Of a stretch of 64,000 bases of DNA, positions 60,190 through 64,000 are shown piece after piece (within the stretch, counting starts at the first letter, position 1; each line of letters opens with the position of its first letter). The stretch is from Polaribacter reichenbachii (GTDB lineage: Bacteria; Bacteroidota; Bacteroidia; Flavobacteriales; Flavobacteriaceae), in the NCBI RefSeq assembly GCF_001975665.1, contig NZ_CP019419.1, forward strand, positions 1,302,001 to 1,366,000, given 5' to 3'. Below the pieces are notes generated by a model that saw only the letters and a list, made by a program, of their open reading frames with translations, ran no database searches and had not been told where the DNA came from. The position numbers were made by a program, and so were the translations under genes.

Positions 60190-63100
60190 TTAAAAGCTTA
60201 ATTGAACACCTAACATAATTTGACGAGTAACAGGATAATTACCTCTATCTACACCTCTAGTAAAAATACCATCACCACCAACTTCTGGATCATAACCAGT
60301 ATATTTAGTAAATGTAAAAGGGTTGTTAGATGTTACGTAAACTCTAGCTTTATCAATACCTACTTTATCTAAGTTTGGTACAGTATATCCTAAAGTTAAT
60401 GTTCTAATTCTTAAATAAGTACCATCTTCTATAAAGTAGTCTGAGGCCGCTCTTACATTAGAATGAAATCCGTTTCTTCTAGATGTTGGTATATCTGAGG
60501 TTGGGTTTTGAGGTGTCCACATACTTAATAACTCTTTATGTCTACCTGCTTGATAAGCATAATATCTTGCTCCATTATAAATTTCTGCTCCATAAGAATA
60601 GAAACCTTGTACAAAAAAATCGAATCCTTTGTAATCTAGGTTTAAACCTAAACCAGCTTCAAATTCTGCTTGACCAGAACCAGAATATACTCTATCATTA
60701 TCATCAATTTTACCATCTCCATTTGCATCTTTATAACGCATGTCTCCTAATTGTGGTGCACTTACGTTGCTAAGGTCTAATTGTTTGTAAGCATCTAATT
60801 CGTCTTGGTTTTTTATAACACCATCATTTTGATAAAGGAAAAAAGCTCCAGCTTCATAGCCTTCTGCTAAAAAAGTTGTGTATTCTACATTTGTACCTAA
60901 AGAAACTGTTGGTCTACCATTTGCGTAACCACGTTCTATACCTGCTAAATCTGTAACTTTATTTTTGTTTTTAGTAAAAGTACCAGAAATGCTGTATTTT
61001 AAATCGCTACCAATTCTGTCTTTATAGTTAATTGCAAATTCAATTCCTTTGTTGGTCATATCACCAGCATTTATGACTTTTACATCATAAACTCCTGTTG
61101 CTCTAGGTTGATAAACCCCTGCAGAAGGTGGTAAACGCTCTTGAAGTAGCATGTCTTTTTTATCATTTTGATAAAGGTCTGCAGTAATATTTAATTTGTT
61201 TCTTAACATAGATAAATCAATACCAATGTTTTTAGAAATTGTAGTTTCCCATTTAATATTAGGATCTACATATCGTCTTTGAATTTGACCAAAAGAAATG
61301 TTTTCATTTAGACCATAAGGATAGTTTACACCAGATTCTATTATTGGTGTAAATTGATAAGGAGCAATATTTTGATTACCAACTTCTGCCCAACTTCCTC
61401 TTAATTTAAAACTACTTATTGCAGGTACATTAAACCAGTTTTCTTCATGAACATTCCAACCAGCAGAAAAACCAAAGAAATCTCCATATCTGTTATTTTC
61501 TGAAAATTTTGAAGAACCATCTCTTCTGTAACTTGCAGATAAAAGATATTTTTCGTCGTAATTGTATTGAATTCTAGCCAATTTACCACTTAAAGTTGTG
61601 GTTTGATTGTAACTTGTTGGGTTTATGCCTTCTGCACCAGCTCCTAAAGTTTGGAGATCGTTACTGGCATCATCTGCAAAAATAACTCCTATACCTAAAT
61701 TTCTTCGTTTAAATCTTTCGTAAGATAATACACCTAAAAGGTTTACTTTATGTTTACCAAAACTCTTAGAAAAATTAACTATGTTTTCTAAAGTTTCTCT
61801 GTTAGAAAAGATGTAATCTTCGTTTAATAATGCATTTGGTGTAGATGCAGTTGCGTTGTAAACACCTGTTCTACCAAAAGCTAAATATTGAGGTCTGTAA
61901 AATTTTCTGAAATAATTCCATTCATTTCTACCTAAATTTACTTTATAAGTTAGTCCTTCTAGAATCTCATATTGCATATTAAGAGCAATGTTATTAGATT
62001 TTGTTTCTCTCTCATCTATATTGTCTAATTGACGTGCTAAATACCCATAAAAAATTTCGTTATCTACATCTAATTGTACACTGTTCTGCCCTACAGAAGG
62101 GATATCGTTTATAGGTCTTGCCCAAGGAGCTTGCCCAATACTGTATTCGTAAAGTGCAAAAGGCTCTTGCGTTCTATTTTCAATTGTAAATCCAAAAGTT
62201 GCAAAAGCTTTAAATTTTCCTTTTGTAAACTGACCTGTAAGTCTGTTTGCTAATCGATCAAAACCAGAATTAATTAAAACTCCATCTTGTTTAAAATAAG
62301 ATGTACTAAAGTTTAAAGTTAAGTTTTTAACACCACCAGATATGTTTAATCCTAAATTTTGAATGGTTGCATTATCATTTTGAACATCGCTTACAAAATC
62401 AGTATCAAAATCTAAAGCATCAGCATTAAAGAAAAACGTTAAAGGCTCATCACCTAATAATTCTGTAGTTGCTTCTAAATGATACAATTGTTCTACAGTA
62501 TTCATTAAAGGAGTACCAGAAGTAATGTTTTGAATACCTGTGTACATATTTAAATCTACTTTCATTTTACCAACTTTACCCTTTTTTGTGGTAATTAAAA
62601 TAACACCATTAGAAGCTCTTGTACCATAAACAGAGGCAGAAGCACCGTCTTTTAAAATATCTATGGTTTCAATTTGTTCTGGAGCAATGTTTGGGTTGCC
62701 TTCGTAAGCAATACCATCTACAACGTATAAAGGGCCTAAAGCACCAGAACTTACAGATCCTAAACCTCTAATTTGTACGTTAGAAGCTTCACCAGGTCTA
62801 CCACTTGCTGCCTGAATGTTTACACCCGCCACTTTACCTTGTATGGCTGCTCCTAAATCTGCTACAGGAGAACGTGTAATTTCGCTTGAAGACACATTAA
62901 CAACGGCACCAGTAACTTCTTTTTTCTTTTGGGTACCATAACCTACTACCACAATTTCATCTAAAACAGATGATTCTGCTTTTAAAACAACATTAACTGT
63001 TGTGGCTCCAGAAACAAGGATTTCTTTGTTTTTGTAGCCTAAATAACTAAATACAAGGATGTCTCCAATCTTAGCTTTTATGCTATAGGCGCCATCCATA

Positions 63101-63282
63101 TCTGTACTTAATCCATTTTTGGATCCTTTAATAACTACACTAGCTCCGGGTAGAGTTTCTCCATCTGCACTAACAGATCCTTTTACAGTAACATCTTGTG
63201 CCTGTAAAAAACCGAAACTAAGTAGAAGTAATGCTGTGAACAGCATCTTTCTGTAATTGCAATTTTGCAAAGTAAAGTTCAT
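60190..63282 (-). CDS. susC: SusC/RagA family TonB-linked outer-membrane transporter
   Basis: 1030 residues from the ATG at 63282; upstream codons (to 63342) precede the signal and overlap the probable promoter. A carboxypeptidase-like regulatory domain ('VKGSVSADGETLPGASVVIK') leads to the TonB box region 'EIVVVGYGTQKKKEVTGAVV', then the plug ('IQGKVAGVNIQAASGRPGEA', 'PLYVVDGIAYEGN', 'IDILKDGASASVYGTRASNG') and a large barrel ending '...RQIMLGVQLSF'. It imports oligosaccharides delivered by SusD. First gene of the PUL operon. Confidence 0.96.
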   Translation of the reverse strand: MNFTLQNCNYRKMLFTALLLLSFGFLQAQDVTVKGSVSADGETLPGASVVIKGSKNGLSTDMDGAYSIKAKIGDILVFSYLGYKNKEILVSGATTVNVVLKAESSVLDEIVVVGYGTQKKKEVTGAVVNVSSSEITRSPVADLGAAIQGKVAGVNIQAASGRPGEASNVQIRGLGSVSSGALGPLYVVDGIAYEGNPNIAPEQIETIDILKDGASASVYGTRASNGVILITTKKGKVGKMKVDLNMYTGIQNITSGTPLMNTVEQLYHLEATTELLGDEPLTFFFNADALDFDTDFVSDVQNDNATIQNLGLNISGGVKNLTLNFSTSYFKQDGVLINSGFDRLANRLTGQFTKGKFKAFATFGFTIENRTQEPFALYEYSIGQAPWARPINDIPSVGQNSVQLDVDNEIFYGYLARQLDNIDERETKSNNIALNMQYEILEGLTYKVNLGRNEWNYFRKFYRPQYLAFGRTGVYNATASTPNALLNEDYIFSNRETLENIVNFSKSFGKHKVNLLGVLSYERFKRRNLGIGVIFADDASNDLQTLGAGAEGINPTSYNQTTTLSGKLARIQYNYDEKYLLSASYRRDGSSKFSENNRYGDFFGFSAGWNVHEENWFNVPAISSFKLRGSWAEVGNQNIAPYQFTPIIESGVNYPYGLNENISFGQIQRRYVDPNIKWETTISKNIGIDLSMLRNKLNITADLYQNDKKDMLLQERLPPSAGVYQPRATGVYDVKVINAGDMTNKGIEFAINYKDRIGSDLKYSISGTFTKNKNKVTDLAGIERGYANGRPTVSLGTNVEYTTFLAEGYEAGAFFLYQNDGVIKNQDELDAYKQLDLSNVSAPQLGDMRYKDANGDGKIDDNDRVYSGSGQAEFEAGLGLNLDYKGFDFFVQGFYSYGAEIYNGARYYAYQAGRHKELLSMWTPQNPTSDIPTSRRNGFHSNVRAASDYFIEDGTYLRIRTLTLGYTVPNLDKVGIDKARVYVTSNNPFTFTKYTGYDPEVGGDGIFTRGVDRGNYPVTRQIMLGVQLSF

Positions 63283-63350
63283 TATTTTATCGAATTTTAA
63301 ATTATCATAGTCAAATATTGTAAAATTCTTAATCTGCTCCAATTTATGTC

Positions 63351-63358
63351 ACTTGACA
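63351..63358 (-). promoter_or_regulatory. TGTCAAGT site upstream of susC
   Basis: ACTTGACA on the plus strand, also the right half of the palindrome TGTCA-CT-TGACA (63347-63358). About 70 nt upstream of the susC ATG. The same octamer recurs twice at the other end of the divergent region. Confidence 0.5.
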
Positions 63359-63604
63359 AAAACTCAACAGGGGTTAATTTTGTATTTTTTGATGTTAATT
63401 TTCTTGCATATTTAAGTTTTTAGACTAAAAATATCTTCTGTTCAAAATCGATGTTTTTTTTCAAAAAGTTTTTGAGAAATAATTCAATAAGTAAGTTATG
63501 TTCGTGCTCTATGTCTTTTTTAAACTAGTAATAGATTGTAAAACAAGTGGCTATGAATTATAGGTGTTAGGTAAATTAAGTGCTATTTACAGTAATAGTT
63601 TTAG

Positions 63605-63626
63605 TGTCAAGTTTATGTCAAGTTGG
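63605..63626 (+). promoter_or_regulatory. Tandem TGTCAAGTT sites upstream of the divergent secreted-protein gene
   Basis: TGTCAAGTTTA and TGTCAAGTTGG follow each other with an exact 11-bp period, about 65 nt upstream of the TTG start at 63689, mirroring the susC-side site. Likely binding sites for one regulator of both promoters. Confidence 0.55.
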
Positions 63627-63688
63627 TTTTTTAGGCTTTTTTGTGTGTATCAATTTACTTTTGATAGAATCTTTTTAAACGAAATGCC

Positions 63689-64000
63689 TTGAAAAAATCA
63701 ATATTTTTATACTGTCTATTTACACTTTTTTGTTTCAAATTAACATCACAAACTTTAGTTTGGGACAATAAACCGAGTTCTCTAGATTTTGAATTGGGGA
63801 GTGCTTTATCTATGAATTTAACGTACAATACTAATGGAAATTCATTTAATTATATCTGGATAAAACTACAAAGAAGGAGTGTCACTAATTCTATTTTAGA
63901 AGAATTTGATGGTGTTTTTTATACTGGTAGTAACCCAGTTGCAAGCCAAGATACTGTTAATTTAACTTACAGTTTGCCTAATAATATACCTTTAAGTTCT
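63689..64000 (+). CDS. N-terminal fragment of a secreted protein, probably part of the PUL (cut by window edge)
   Basis: 104 codons to the window end. The start is TTG: a stop (TAG 63665) lies eight codons upstream and no ATG precedes the signal peptide (MKKSIFLYCLFTLFCFKLTS-Q). The mature start 'TLVWDNKPSSLDFELGSALS' and 'YNTNGNSFNYIWIKLQRRS' look like the beta-sandwich N-terminal domain of secreted PUL enzymes or T9SS-exported proteins, but too little is visible to name a family. Divergent from susC and sharing operator-like sites with it. Confidence 0.7.
   Translation, partial: MKKSIFLYCLFTLFCFKLTSQTLVWDNKPSSLDFELGSALSMNLTYNTNGNSFNYIWIKLQRRSVTNSILEEFDGVFYTGSNPVASQDTVNLTYSLPNNIPLSS

Larger units (their letters stand above)
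63343..63688. other. Divergent PUL control region (346 nt without a gene)
   Basis: Very AT-rich. It holds the TGTCAAGT-type sites near both ends. A near -7 box for susC (AATATTTG on the minus strand, 63312-63319) lies just inside the adjoining frame. No open frame of useful length, tRNA or repeat array was seen in the middle. Confidence 0.6.

Overview
The window looks like the chromosome of a marine Flavobacteriaceae bacterium (Polaribacter- or Tenacibaculum-like). The support is very AT-rich DNA, many 'MKK...SC' lipoproteins, GLPGLI proteins, IPExxxVDY, a T9SS sorting tail, a SusC/SusD pair, and promoters of the Bacteroidetes type (-7 box TAnnTTTG) instead of -35/-10 boxes. I saw no tRNA, rRNA, CRISPR array, prophage or transposase.

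Layout. 1-4.6 kb: tail of a probable anti-sigma/adhesin pair, an ALDH7-type aldehyde dehydrogenase, an isoaspartyl peptidase lipoprotein and a small hypothetical. 4.8-8.5 kb: a leftward operon of four small lipoproteins (one DUF4377), an ECF sigma factor and its probable anti-sigma/outer-membrane partner. 8.7-10.7 kb: LuxE-like ligase, mscL and a YHS protein. 10.8-14.3 kb: leftward operon of a choice-of-anchor-B protein with a T9SS tail, a repeat lipoprotein and an MbnP-like lipoprotein. 14.4-19.2 kb: thiL, hydrolases and brnQ. 19.2-21.0 kb: a solitary AlbA_2/ATPase-type gene bracketed by TGTCAAATAA repeats, which looks acquired. 21.2-23.9 kb: a redox module (AraC regulator, thioredoxin, a 32-residue Cys protein, AhpD-like protein, cupredoxin-like protein) carrying a duplicated promoter/operator. 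23.9-27.3 kb: a probable copper cassette (CNGKC protein, MbnP, MbnH/MauG-like diheme protein, barrel with a CxxCxC motif). 27.4-36.2 kb: hydrolase, sugar kinase, Xaa-Pro aminopeptidase, RhlE-type helicase, GlsB-type membrane protein, a large Asp-box (sortilin-like) protein and a DUF6973-like protein. 36.4-39.8 kb: sdhCAB with a recognisable promoter. 39.9-47.0 kb: the most unusual region. It holds an XRE regulator behind a 25-bp perfect inverted repeat, REP-like repeats, four GLPGLI genes plus one broken copy, a secreted twin-CX3C mini-protein and a TonB-receptor-like barrel. 47.0-56.7 kb: housekeeping genes (rnhA, purN, acpP-fabF-rnc-IPExxxVDY-pyk), an M28 peptidase, and CBS, GIDE and zinc-ribbon proteins. 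56.8-64 kb: a polysaccharide utilisation locus (SusC, SusD, surface binding lipoprotein) divergent from a truncated secreted-protein gene.

The best candidates for something undescribed are the GLPGLI/twin-CX3C/TonB-barrel locus, the redox module with its 32-residue protein, and the AlbA_2 gene with its bracketing repeats. All function statements rest on motif recognition by eye; no searches were run.
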